DNA of 64,000 nt from assembly GCF_024655635.1 (NCBI RefSeq), contig NZ_JANLGI010000003.1:310001-374000 (forward strand), written 5' to 3'. Shown here in pieces: positions 8,372 through 16,265 of the stretch. Source of the stretch: Allobosea sp. 47.2.35 (GTDB taxonomy: Bacteria > Pseudomonadota > Alphaproteobacteria > Rhizobiales > Beijerinckiaceae). Position 1 is the stretch's first letter, and the number at the start of each line of letters is the position of its first letter. The notes below the pieces were generated by a model, which had not been told where the DNA came from, ran no database searches, and was given only the letters and a program-made list of their open reading frames with translations. The position numbers and the translations under genes are program-made.

Positions 8372-10156
8372 TCAGCCGTTCTTCTCGGGAGCGTTGATCC
8401 GCAGATGCGCCTCGCGCAGCTGCTTCGGCGTCGCCTCGGCCGGTGCCCCCATCAACAGGTCGACGGCCTGCTGGTTCATCGGGAACAGCGCGACCTCGCG
8501 CAGGTTCGTCGCCCGCGCCAGCAGCATGATGATGCGGTCCACGCCAGCCGCCATGCCGCCATGCGGCGGGGCGCCGTACTGGAACGCGCGATACATGCCG
8601 CCGAAGCGCTCGATCACCGTCTCCTCGCCATAGCCGGCGATCTCGAAGGCCTTCACCATCGCTTCCGGCTTGTGGTTGCGGATACCGCCCGAGGCCAGCT
8701 CGAAGCCGTTGCAGGCGATGTCGTACTGGAACGCCTTGAGCGAGAGCGGGTCTTCCTCGGTCAGCGCCTTCAGGCCGCCCTGCGGCATCGAGAAGGGGTT
8801 ATGCGAGAAATCGACCTTCTTCTCGTCCTCGTTGTACTCGAACATCGGGAAGTCGACGATCCAGGCGAAGGCGAAGGCGTTCTCGTCGATCAGGCTGAGC
8901 TCCTGGCCGACCTTGTTCCGGGCGCTGCCGGCGAACTTGTAGAACTTGTCCGGGTCGCCCGCGACGAAGAAGCAGGCGTCGCCGCCCTTCAGCCCCATCT
9001 GCTTGATGATCGCGGCGACGCGCTCCGGCCCGATGTTGTTGGCGATCGGCCCCTGGCCCTCGCCGTCTTCCTTGACCATCAGGTAGCCGAGACCGGGCTG
9101 CCCCTCGCCCTGCGCCCAGGAGTTCATCCGGTCGCAGAAGGCGCGCGAGCCGCCGCCCGGCGCAGGAATTGCCCAGACGCGGTTCTTCTCGCCTTCGAGG
9201 ATGCGGGCGAAGACCTTGAAGCCCGAGCCGCGAAAATGCTCGGAAACGTCCTGCATGACGAGCGGGTTGCGCAGGTCCGGCTTGTCGGAGCCGTATTTGG
9301 CGATCGCCTCGGCATAGGGAATGCGGGGCCAGTTCTTCTGGACGCTCCGGCCCTCGGCGAATTCCTCGAACACGCCGGTGATCACCGGCTCCATCGTCGC
9401 GAACACGTCCTCCTGCTCGACGAAGCTCATCTCGACGTCGAGCTGGTAGAACTCGCCCGGCAGGCGGTCGGCGCGCGGGTCCTCGTCGCGGAAGCAGGGC
9501 GCGATCTGGAAGTAGCGGTCGAAGCCCGCCATCATCAGCAGCTGCTTGTACTGCTGCGGCGCCTGCGGCAGCGCGTAGAACTTGCCGGCATGCAGGCGGC
9601 TCGGCACCAGGAAGTCACGCGCGCCTTCCGGCGAGGACGCGGTCAGAATCGGCGTCTGGAACTCGGAGAAGCCGGAATCCTTCATGCGGCGGCGCATCGA
9701 GTCGATGACCTTGGTGCGCAGCATGATGTTGTTATGCAGCTTCTCGCGACGCAGATCGAGGAAGCGGTACTTGAGGCGCGTGTCCTCGGGATATTCGAGA
9801 TCGCCGAAGACGGGCAGCGGCAGTTCGGCCGAAGGACCGAGCACCTCGATCGCGGTCGCGAAAACCTCGACCGCGCCGGTCGGCAGGTTGGCGTTCTCGG
9901 TGCCGGCAAGACGGGCCTTGACCTTGCCGTCGATGCGCACGACCCATTCCGAGCGCAGCGTTTCGGCATCGGCAAAGGCCGGCGAATCAGGATCGATCAC
10001 CACCTGGGTCATGCCGTAATGGTCGCGCAGGTCGATGAAGAGCACGCCGCCATGGTCGCGGATGCGGTGGCACCAGCCGGAGAGGCGCACATTCTGGCCG
10101 ATGTCGCTGTCGCGGAGCGCGCCGCAGGTGTGGGAACGGTAGCGATGCAGGGTCAC
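8372..10156 (-). CDS. aspS: Aspartyl-tRNA synthetase
   Basis: Class IIb aminoacyl-tRNA synthetase that charges tRNA-Asp with aspartate. I start it at the GTG at 10156 (594 residues, normal length), just before [12 protein letters not shown], the usual N-terminus; an upstream in-frame ATG (10225) would add an unrelated tail. The order is an OB-fold anticodon-binding domain (residues about 1-110), the catalytic core with motif 2 [19 protein letters not shown], a GAD insertion, and motif 3 near the C-terminus ([22 protein letters not shown]). The bacterial-type enzyme with this motif is often non-discriminating, charging tRNA-Asn too when asnRS is absent and GatCAB is present; that is inference. 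It is divergent from rnd. Confidence 0.97.
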   Translation of the reverse strand: MTLHRYRSHTCGALRDSDIGQNVRLSGWCHRIRDHGGVLFIDLRDHYGMTQVVIDPDSPAFADAETLRSEWVVRIDGKVKARLAGTENANLPTGAVEVFATAIEVLGPSAELPLPVFGDLEYPEDTRLKYRFLDLRREKLHNNIMLRTKVIDSMRRRMKDSGFSEFQTPILTASSPEGARDFLVPSRLHAGKFYALPQAPQQYKQLLMMAGFDRYFQIAPCFRDEDPRADRLPGEFYQLDVEMSFVEQEDVFATMEPVITGVFEEFAEGRSVQKNWPRIPYAEAIAKYGSDKPDLRNPLVMQDVSEHFRGSGFKVFARILEGEKNRVWAIPAPGGGSRAFCDRMNSWAQGEGQPGLGYLMVKEDGEGQGPIANNIGPERVAAIIKQMGLKGGDACFFVAGDPDKFYKFAGSARNKVGQELSLIDENAFAFAWIVDFPMFEYNEDEKKVDFSHNPFSMPQGGLKALTEEDPLSLKAFQYDIACNGFELASGGIRNHKPEAMVKAFEIAGYGEETVIERFGGMYRAFQYGAPPHGGMAAGVDRIIMLLARATNLREVALFPMNQQAVDLLMGAPAEATPKQLREAHLRINAPEKNG

Positions 10157-10292
10157 GGGCGTGTCTTTCGGAAATGCGTCGGAGGCCGGCGCAACGCGCC
10201 AGCCGCAGCTTGCGGCTAACCACACGCGCGCGCCCGAAATGTCAAGAACGCCCGCGACATCCCGCTTCTGTCTCTGCTAAGACGGCCTCACC

Positions 10293-11432
10293 ATGCATCT
10301 CATTTCCGATACCGCCGCGCTCTCCGCCGCCTGTGACCGCCTCGCGAGCCACCCTTTCGTCACGGTCGACACCGAGTTCCTGCGCGAGACCACCTATTAC
10401 CCCAAGCTGTGCCTGATCCAGCTCGCCTCGCCGGATGAGGCCGTGCTAGTCGATCCGCTCGCGCCGGAGCTCGACCTCGCGCCCTTCTTCGCGCTGATGG
10501 TCAACGAGGCCGTGGTGAAGGTCTTTCACGCCGCGCGGCAGGACCTCGAAATCGTCTGGCTGCTCGGACGCGTGCTGCCGACGCCGCTCTTCGACACGCA
10601 GGTCGCCGCCATGGTCTGCGGCTATGGCGACTCGGTCGGCTACGAGCAGCTCGCCAACGACCTCGCCAAGGCGCGCATCGACAAGTCCTCGCGCTTCACC
10701 GACTGGTCGCGCCGCCCGCTGACCGAGGCGCAGCTCTCCTATGCCGAGTCGGACGTCACCCATCTGCGCGACATCTACCTCGCCCTGAAGGCCGATCTCG
10801 ATGCCAGCGGCCGCGAAAGCTGGGTCGCCGAGGAGATGTCCGTGCTGACCTCGCCGGCGACCTACGAGGTCAAGCCTGAGAATGCCTGGCAGCGCCTCAA
10901 GGGCCGCATCCGCAAGCCGCGCGAACTGCCGAACCTGATGGAGATCGCCGCCTGGCGCGAGCGTGAGGCGCAGACCCGCGACGTGCCGCGCCAGCGCGTG
11001 CTCAAGGACGACGCCATGATGGATATCGTCCAGCGCGGCCCGCGCTCGGTCGAGGCGTTGGCCGAACTGCGCTCGGTCCCCAACGGCTTCGAGCGCTCGC
11101 GCAGCGGCGCCGAGGTCCTGGCCGCGATCGAGCGCGCCGCCGCCATCGATCCCAAGACCCTGCCCCGGCTGGAGCGCGAGCGCGGCCGGCCGACCAATGC
11201 CGCCGTTCTCGACCTGCTCAAGGTGCTGCTCAAGGCCGTAGCCGATGCCGAGCGCGTCGCGCCCAAGATCATCGCCTCCAGCGACGATCTCGACGCGATC
11301 GCCTCCGACGACCTCGCCGAGGTGCCCGCCCTTCAGGGCTGGCGCCGCGGCGTCTTCGGCGAGAAGGCGCTGGCGTTGAAGAACGGCTCGCTCAGCCTGC
11401 GCATCCAGCGCGGCCGGGTGGTCGTGGGCTGA
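10293..11432 (+). CDS. rnd: Ribonuclease D
   Basis: 379-residue 3'-to-5' exoribonuclease of the DEDDy family involved in tRNA 3'-end maturation. Motif Exo I is DTEF (residues 27-30, in [15 protein letters not shown]), Exo II is [14 protein letters not shown], and Exo III is YAESDVTHL. An HRDC domain follows ([47 protein letters not shown]). Length and order match the family. It is transcribed divergently from aspS across a 136-bp gap, and it converges on fliP. Confidence 0.95.
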   Translation: MHLISDTAALSAACDRLASHPFVTVDTEFLRETTYYPKLCLIQLASPDEAVLVDPLAPELDLAPFFALMVNEAVVKVFHAARQDLEIVWLLGRVLPTPLFDTQVAAMVCGYGDSVGYEQLANDLAKARIDKSSRFTDWSRRPLTEAQLSYAESDVTHLRDIYLALKADLDASGRESWVAEEMSVLTSPATYEVKPENAWQRLKGRIRKPRELPNLMEIAAWREREAQTRDVPRQRVLKDDAMMDIVQRGPRSVEALAELRSVPNGFERSRSGAEVLAAIERAAAIDPKTLPRLERERGRPTNAAVLDLLKVLLKAVADAERVAPKIIASSDDLDAIASDDLAEVPALQGWRRGVFGEKALALKNGSLSLRIQRGRVVVG

Positions 11433-11474
11433 AGCCCGACTGAATCAAGCCCTGAAGAACCGCGCTCAGGCAGC

Positions 11475-11504
11475 TGATCCGATTCGCGATTTCGCGGCGG
11501 ATCA
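11475..11504. repeat. Imperfect inverted repeat between convergent rnd and fliP
   Basis: TGATCCG (11475-11481) pairs with CGGATCA (11498-11504), enclosing a smaller CGCG-ATTT-CGCG hairpin. It lies at the fliP stop codon between two convergent genes, and may act as a weak bidirectional terminator, although no T-run is present. Confidence 0.35.
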
Positions 11505-12269
11505 ACTGCTGCCGTAGCTCTTCACCAGCGAGCCCGCGACCAGACCCCAGCCATCGACCAGCACGAAGAAGATCAGTTTGAACGGCAGCGCCACCGTCAC
11601 GGGCGGCAGCATCATCATGCCCACCGACATCAGGATCGAGGCCACGACGAGGTCGATAATCAGGAAGGGCACGAACAGCAGGAAGCCGATCTCGAAGGCA
11701 CGGCGCAGCTCCGAGATCATGAAGGCCGGAATCAGCACCTCGACCCCGATATCCTGCGGCGTTTGCGGACGCGGCCCCTGCGACATGTCGAGGAACAGCG
11801 CCAGGTCCTTCTCGCGGACATGCCTGAGCATGAAGGTCTTGAAGGGCACGACGCCGCGATTATAGGCCTCCTGCGGCTGGATCTGCCCGGCGACCAGCGG
11901 CTGGACGGCCGTCGTGTAGGCCTCGCGCAAGGTCGGCGCCATCACGAAGCCGGTCAGGAACAGCGAGAGCCCGAGGATCACGGCGTTCGGCGGCGCGGTC
12001 TGCGTGCCGAGCGCCGAGCGCAGCAGCGACAGCACCACCACGATCCGGGTGAACGAGGTCACCATGATCAGGATCGACGGCGCCAGCGACAGAACCGTGA
12101 TGACGGCGATGAGCTGGAGTGCCCGCTCCGCCACGCCACCGCCCTGCCCGAGATCGAGCGACAGGGTCTGCGGCAGCGCCGGCACGCTCTGGAGCACGAG
12201 CACCAGCGCGGCCGCCGCCAGGGCGCGCCCGCCTCGAAACCGTCTCGCTCGTCCGCCGATGAATGTCAC
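11502..12269 (-). CDS. fliP: Flagellar type III export gate protein FliP
   Basis: Inner-membrane core subunit of the flagellar export gate, forming the FliP5-FliQ4-FliR1 complex. The frame is open up to an ATG at 12374, but I prefer the GTG at 12269 (255 residues). From it the protein begins with a basic n-region and hydrophobic signal (RALAAAALVLVLQSVPALPQ), as FliP normally does, and the longer version would have to encode a terminator-like hairpin (12325-12351). Family signatures present are LSLAPSILIMVTSFTRIVVVLSLLRSALGTQ, NAVILGLSLFLTGFVM, YNRGVVPFKTFMLRH, ISELRRAFEIGFLLFVPFLIIDLVVAS and MLPPVTVALPFKLIFFVLVDGW. It is transcribed after fliO. Confidence 0.93.
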   Translation of the reverse strand: MTFIGGRARRFRGGRALAAAALVLVLQSVPALPQTLSLDLGQGGGVAERALQLIAVITVLSLAPSILIMVTSFTRIVVVLSLLRSALGTQTAPPNAVILGLSLFLTGFVMAPTLREAYTTAVQPLVAGQIQPQEAYNRGVVPFKTFMLRHVREKDLALFLDMSQGPRPQTPQDIGVEVLIPAFMISELRRAFEIGFLLFVPFLIIDLVVASILMSVGMMMLPPVTVALPFKLIFFVLVDGWGLVAGSLVKSYGSS

Positions 12270-12324
12270 GCGCGCCGCCACAGCCCGACTCAACCGACCG
12301 GGCGCCGACGAGGCTAGCCACGCG

Positions 12325-12351
12325 AAAACGCCGCGCAACCGATGCGCGGCG
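12325..12351 (-). terminator. Terminator-like hairpin between fliO and fliP
   Basis: On the minus strand a perfect 9-bp stem CGCCGCGCA/TGCGCGGCG with a 5-nt loop is followed by TTTTCG. It has the form of a rho-independent terminator or attenuator read in the fliO-to-fliP direction. Confidence 0.5.
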
Positions 12352-12423
12352 TCATAAGGCCGGATGGCCGACAATCCTGTTGATGGCCTGCCGCCCGAAG
12401 GCGCTCAGGCGTGCGCTACGGCC

Positions 12424-13740
12424 TCAGGGCTTGGCCTTCGGGTCGCGGCCAAGCAGCCGGGCGAACTCGGCTTCGATCGCGTCCACCGAGAACGGATCGA
12501 TCTCCTTGGTCGCGGGCTCGGCCGGCTTTTCAGGCTCGGGCTGCGGCTTCGGAGCTTCGACCGGAGCCGGCTCCTCGACCATCACGACAGCCTCTTCTGC
12601 CTCGATGACCAGCTCGTCCTCGACGGCCGGCTCATCCTCGAGCACCGGGGCCGGCTCCGGAAGATGCACCTCGGCGGGCGCCGGCTCGAACGGCTTGGGT
12701 TCCGGCGCCTTCTGGATCGGGCGATCCAGCGCCAGCCCCAGCGCTGCGGCGAGCTCCGCCTCGACATCGCTCGGGATCGGCTTCTGCCGCGGCGGCGCGA
12801 CCGGAGCCGGCGCGACGACGATCTCCGGCACGATCTCAGGCTCGGGCGCCGGCGGCTCGACGATCGGTGCGGCAGCCTTCACCGGCGGCGCCTTCTCCTC
12901 GACGACAGGAGCGGGAGAGAGCTTTTCGGTGACGAGAGGCGGCTCCACGGCCGGCGCAGCGACCTCCGGAGCCTCATCGGCGGGAAGATTCGCCGGGCGG
13001 ACGGCGGAGAACGGCCGCTTCAGCGCCTCCTCCAGCTGGCGCGTCATGTCGTCGAGCTCGCCGGCACTGACGGCGGGCTGCGGCGCATGTTCACGCGCGA
13101 AGCTCGGCGCCGGCCCGGTGGTGACGGGCGGTACCGGCATTGCCGGCGCGGCGGGCTTGGCGGCCGCGGCGACCGCCTCTGAAGCGGCGACACCGAGCGC
13201 GGCGGCGACGCCAGCGGTCGCAACGGTAGCGGCAGAGCTGCTCACAAGCGGCTCCGCCGGAGCCGGAGCTGCACGGCTTGGCAGCGGCGGCAGCAGCTCC
13301 GGCCCTTCGGGCGCATAGCCGGCACGGCGGGCTTCATCCCCGGCCCGCATCGCCGGCTCGCTTGGCGGAACCAGCGACTCGAACGGCGGCAACGGCCGGT
13401 CAGCGGCGGTCTCGGCATAGGTCGGCGGCGCGGCACGGCTGCCGCTGCGCATGATATTGGTCTCGACGACGACGTCCGAGGCGCCGCCGATCATCAGCAG
13501 GTGCTCGATGTTGTCGCGGCGGATCAGCACGAGCTGGCGCTGGCGATCGAGGTCGTAGGTGTCGACCACGCCGAGCCGTGGCTGGCGCTGCCGCCCACCG
13601 GCCTGACCGCGCAGGCGCAGGCGGCCGCCCTGGATTTGCCGCACGAACAATCCGAGCAGCGCGAGAAGCACGAGAATGACCACAGAGGCGACGATCACCT
13701 TCTGCGCGGTCGAGAGTTCCAATCCGAACAAGCTCTGCAA
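12424..13740 (-). CDS. fliO: FliO-like flagellar protein with very long Pro/Glu/Ala-rich tail
   Basis: 438 residues. Residues about 12-32 form one transmembrane helix (AQKVIVASVVILVLLALLGLFV). Residues 40-95 match the small cytoplasmic FliO domain (RLGVVDTYDLDRQRQLVLIRRDNIEHLLMIGGASDVVVETNI). FliO is the assembly chaperone of the FliPQR export gate. Here the core is followed by some 340 residues of low-complexity sequence, rich in Pro, Glu, Ala and Val, against the usual total length of about 90-150. Two short ordered segments recur (DDMTRQLEEALKRPF near residue 220; DVEAELAAALGLALDRPI near 330; IEAEFARLLGR near the end). It sits directly before fliP and is divergent from flgB, which supports the assignment. 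Confidence 0.8.
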   Translation of the reverse strand: MQSLFGLELSTAQKVIVASVVILVLLALLGLFVRQIQGGRLRLRGQAGGRQRQPRLGVVDTYDLDRQRQLVLIRRDNIEHLLMIGGASDVVVETNIMRSGSRAAPPTYAETAADRPLPPFESLVPPSEPAMRAGDEARRAGYAPEGPELLPPLPSRAAPAPAEPLVSSSAATVATAGVAAALGVAASEAVAAAAKPAAPAMPVPPVTTGPAPSFAREHAPQPAVSAGELDDMTRQLEEALKRPFSAVRPANLPADEAPEVAAPAVEPPLVTEKLSPAPVVEEKAPPVKAAAPIVEPPAPEPEIVPEIVVAPAPVAPPRQKPIPSDVEAELAAALGLALDRPIQKAPEPKPFEPAPAEVHLPEPAPVLEDEPAVEDELVIEAEEAVVMVEEPAPVEAPKPQPEPEKPAEPATKEIDPFSVDAIEAEFARLLGRDPKAKP

Positions 13741-13840
13741 GGTATGCCTCTTAACGCGACGGCGGCCCGGACGGCCGTTGAATCCCGTCCATGGTTCAAC
13801 ACCTTGGCTATAGCATAACGCTTTTCCTATCGGGAAATAT

Positions 13841-13857
13841 GGTGAACGCGTGGTTAA
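13841..13857 (-). promoter_or_regulatory. CtrA-like box facing fliO
   Basis: On the minus strand the site reads TTAACCACGCGTTCACC: TTAA-N7-TTCACC, one mismatch from the established CtrA consensus TTAA-N7-TTAACC. It is about 100 bp upstream of fliO in the divergent fliO-flgB interval. Confidence 0.45.
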
Positions 13858-13881
13858 TCACACCCGCGAAAACCCGCCCCT

Positions 13882-13897
13882 TTAACCGGATATTAAC
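13882..13897 (+). promoter_or_regulatory. CtrA-binding box upstream of flgB
   Basis: TTAACCGGATATTAAC is an exact match to TTAA-N7-TTAAC, the recognition sequence of the alphaproteobacterial cell-cycle response regulator CtrA. It lies 67 bp before the flgB ATG, a position typical for CtrA overlapping the -35 region of early flagellar promoters. Confidence 0.8.
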
Positions 13898-13903
13898 CAT
13901 GCA

Positions 13904-13922
13904 CCCGGCAGGATTTGCCGGG
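13904..13922. promoter_or_regulatory. FlbD (ftr)-type palindrome upstream of flgB
   Basis: CCCGGCAGGATTTGCCGGG has perfect 7-bp arms around a 5-nt spacer. The same 7-5-7 element recurs before flgI and flgE. Its position just downstream of the CtrA box, and 42 bp before the flgB start, suggests a repressor role there, as FlbD has at Caulobacter fliF. Confidence 0.6.
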
Positions 13923-13963
13923 TAGACCGATCGCGCCGGCTACGCAAACGGGGAGCTGGAGCC

Positions 13964-14365
13964 ATGGCGAACGACGGATTCAGCGTCGGCGGCGGCCTGA
14001 TGCAGGCGCTGAAGACGCGCATGCACTACCAGCAGTCGCGTCAGAAGGTGCTCGCCGAGAACGTCGCCAATGCCGACAGCCCCGGCTTCCGCCCGGTCGA
14101 CCTGAAGCCGCCGAGCGCCGATCCGGCCCGCGCCGGCGTGGCGGTCGCCCGCACCAGCGCCGGGCACATGAGCCTGAACACCGCCAATGGCGGCTTCGAC
14201 GGCACCGGCGCCCCGCGCTTCGAGACCACGCCCAACGGCAACGCGGTCAATCTCGAGGACGAGATGCTCAAGGTCGCGCAGAACCAGTCCGACTATCAGC
14301 TCGCCGCCTCGCTCTACAGCAAGGGCCTCGGCCTGATGAAGATCGCGATCGGGAAAGGCCGCTGA
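13964..14365 (+). CDS. flgB: Flagellar basal-body rod protein FlgB
   Basis: 133 residues, the proximal rod subunit exported through the flagellar type III apparatus. The family core is present: MHYQQSRQKVLAENVANADSPGFRPVDLK near the N-terminus and a C-terminal helix (DEMLKVAQNQSDYQLAASLYSKGLGLMKIAI). It lacks a cleavable signal, as rod proteins do. It begins the plus-strand operon flgB-flgC-fliE-fliQ-fliR-flhB, with flgC starting 2 bp after its stop. The promoter region holds a perfect CtrA box and a FlbD-type palindrome. Confidence 0.95.
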   Translation: MANDGFSVGGGLMQALKTRMHYQQSRQKVLAENVANADSPGFRPVDLKPPSADPARAGVAVARTSAGHMSLNTANGGFDGTGAPRFETTPNGNAVNLEDEMLKVAQNQSDYQLAASLYSKGLGLMKIAIGKGR

Positions 14366-14367
14366 TC

Positions 14368-14778
14368 ATGGACCTGATCAAGAGCATCGCCGTCGCCGCC
14401 TCCGGCCTGCGCAGCCAGTCCGGGCGCATGCGTATCATCTCCGAGAACATCGCCAATGCCGATTCGGGTCCGGAACGTGCCGGCGCCGAGCCCTATCGCC
14501 GCAAGGTCCCGACCTTCCAGCGCCATATGGACCGCACGCTCGACGCCCAGCTCGTCGCGCTCGGCAAGGTCCAGCGCGATCCGAGCGCCTTCAAGACCAA
14601 GCACGAGCCGGGCAACCCGGCCGCCGATGCCAATGGCAACGTTCAGATGCCGAACGTGAATTCACTGGTCGAGATGGTCGACATGCGCGAGGCCCAGCGC
14701 AGCTACGAAGCCAATCTCAACCTGATCTCTTCGACGCGCCGGATGATCCAGCGCACCATCGACATCCTGCGCGCTTGA
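14368..14778 (+). CDS. flgC: Flagellar basal-body rod protein FlgC
   Basis: 136 residues from the ATG at 14368, 2 bp after flgB. N-terminal rod signature LIKSIAVAASGLRSQSGRMRIISENIANADS, central VQRDPSAFKTKHEPGNPAADANGNVQMPNVN, and the C-terminal EMVDMREAQRSYEANLNLISSTRRMIQRTIDILRA are all diagnostic. It forms part of the proximal rod next to FlgB. The frame is open further upstream through flgB, but that extension is a shadow frame. Confidence 0.96.
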   Translation: MDLIKSIAVAASGLRSQSGRMRIISENIANADSGPERAGAEPYRRKVPTFQRHMDRTLDAQLVALGKVQRDPSAFKTKHEPGNPAADANGNVQMPNVNSLVEMVDMREAQRSYEANLNLISSTRRMIQRTIDILRA

Positions 14779-14810
14779 AGCACGCGGCTCCAGAAGGGGA
14801 TTAGATAATC

Positions 14811-15134
14811 ATGGCCACTCCGGGTTTCGCCGCGGGCGCCTATGCCTCCATCCAGGGGATGGGTGCCGGCAATCTGATGCGCAAGCCGCTCGCCACGGGC
14901 GGCGCAGAGGCGGGCGGGCCGGATTTCTCCGCCCTGCTCGGCAAGGCGCTCGATGCGACGGCCGATGCCGGGCGCAAGGCCGATGCCCAGACGGCGAGCG
15001 TCGCCGGCGGCCGGGCCGATATCGTCAATGTCGTGACGGCGGTGGCCGAGAGCGAAGCCGCGATCGAGACGCTGGTCGCAGTGCGCGACCGTGTCATCGC
15101 GGCTTACGAAGAAATCATGCGGATGCCGGTCTGA
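14811..15134 (+). CDS. fliE: Flagellar hook-basal body protein FliE
   Basis: 107 residues. FliE joins the MS ring to the rod and is the first export substrate. The C-terminal helix ALDATADAGRKADAQTASVAGGRADIVNVVTAVAESEAAIETLVAVRDRVIAAYEEIMRMPV carries the family pattern, including the terminal YEEIMRMPV. It is third in the operon, between flgC and fliQ, the normal alphaproteobacterial order. Confidence 0.94.
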   Translation: MATPGFAAGAYASIQGMGAGNLMRKPLATGGAEAGGPDFSALLGKALDATADAGRKADAQTASVAGGRADIVNVVTAVAESEAAIETLVAVRDRVIAAYEEIMRMPV

Positions 15135-15158
15135 CGGCCGCGAGATCGGACGAATACA

Positions 15159-15425
15159 ATGACTTCCGGAGCCATTCTCGACATCGCCCGCGACGGCATC
15201 GTCGTCTTTCTCAAGGTCGGCGGCCCGCTGATGGTGATCGCGCTTGTCGTCGGTCTCATCGTCTCGCTGGTCCAGGCCCTGACCCAGATCCAGGAACAGA
15301 CGCTGGTCTTCGTGCCGAAGATCGTCGCCGTCTTCGCCGCGCTGCTGCTGTTTCTCCCGTTCATGGGAGACGCGCTGGCGGGTTATATGGGGCGAGTCGC
15401 CGCCCGAATCGCCACGGGCGGATGA
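15159..15425 (+). CDS. fliQ: Flagellar export gate protein FliQ
   Basis: 88-residue inner-membrane protein with two transmembrane helices (GPLMVIALVVGLIVSLVQALTQIQEQTL and FVPKIVAVFAALLLFLPFM). Four copies join FliP and FliR to form the export channel. The signature LVQALTQIQEQTLVFVPKIV is present. Its stop codon overlaps the first possible ATG of fliR (ATGA). Confidence 0.95.
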   Translation: MTSGAILDIARDGIVVFLKVGGPLMVIALVVGLIVSLVQALTQIQEQTLVFVPKIVAVFAALLLFLPFMGDALAGYMGRVAARIATGG

Positions 15426-16258
15426 GCCCGTCGCGCCTGCTGCCGGCCTTGGCCGGCGCGGCGCCGCGGCCCACACCTTGGCGTGAAGGTGCCCGCGGCA
15501 CGATGCAGATCGCGATCCTGCCAGAGATCAGCGCCCTTTTCGTGCTCGTCTTCGCGCGGGTCGGCACGCTCGTCATGCTCATGCCCGGCATCGGCGAGCG
15601 CTTCATCTTCTCGCGGGCGCGGCTGTCGCTCGCCTTCTTCATCGCCCTGATGATCGTGCCGATCGCCCGGCCCTCCCTGCGCGTGCCCGGCGACGTCTCC
15701 GGGGTCGTCGCGCTGCTCGTCGGCGAGTTGCTGATCGGCCTCGTCATCGGGCTTTGCGCCCGGCTGGTCATGGCCTGCCTGCAGACCGCCGGCACGCTCG
15801 TCGCCCAGACCATGGGGCTGGGCTTCGCCATGACGGTCGATCCGACCGGCGGCATGCAGAACCCCTCGATCGGCAACTTCCTGACGATGCTCGGCATCAC
15901 GCTGATCCTGACCACGGACCTGCACCACATCGCCATCGCCGCGATTCATGAAAGCTACCGCCTGCTGCCTCCCGGCGGCGCCGTCGACATGACCGACACG
16001 ATGGCGCTGGCGATCCGCTCGACAGCGCGCGGCTTCGCGCTCGCCATCCAGATTTCCGCGCCCTTCCTCATCTTCGGCCTGCTCTTCAATCTCGGCCTCG
16101 GCGTGCTCGCGCGGATGATGCCGCAATTGCAGGTCTTCTTCCTTGCCGTTCCCGCTTCGATCATGGGCGGCATGCTCGTCCTGCTCGTCGTGCTCGGTGT
16201 GATGATGAGCGTCTTCATCGCCGATCTCGGCGCCTTCCTCCGCCAGTTCACGGGCTGA
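15422..16258 (+). CDS. fliR: Flagellar export gate protein FliR
   Basis: 278 residues from the ATG that overlaps the fliQ stop, or 251 from the ATG at 15503. The first 27 residues (MSPSRLLPALAGAAPRP...) are not part of the usual FliR N-terminus, and homologues start near MQIAILPEISALFVLVFARVG, so the shorter form is plausible, although the ATGA overlap favours coupled initiation at 15422. About six membrane helices; signatures are MLMPGIGERFIFSRARLSLAFFIALMI, GELLIGLVIGLCARL, GLGFAMTVDPTGGMQNPSIGNF and APFLIFGLLFNLGLGVLARMMPQLQVFF. It is the single-copy subunit of the FliPQR gate. Confidence 0.94.
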   Translation: MSPSRLLPALAGAAPRPTPWREGARGTMQIAILPEISALFVLVFARVGTLVMLMPGIGERFIFSRARLSLAFFIALMIVPIARPSLRVPGDVSGVVALLVGELLIGLVIGLCARLVMACLQTAGTLVAQTMGLGFAMTVDPTGGMQNPSIGNFLTMLGITLILTTDLHHIAIAAIHESYRLLPPGGAVDMTDTMALAIRSTARGFALAIQISAPFLIFGLLFNLGLGVLARMMPQLQVFFLAVPASIMGGMLVLLVVLGVMMSVFIADLGAFLRQFTG

Positions 16259-16265
16259 GGCTGCG

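Noticed and set aside
8234-10219. 661-residue open frame antisense to aspS
   Set aside because: Low-complexity Arg/Leu/Glu composition and complete overlap with aspS, which has clear class II motifs.
11433-11501. Strong terminator between rnd and fliP
   Set aside because: The inverted repeat has a long loop and no T-run, so it is listed only as an imperfect repeat.
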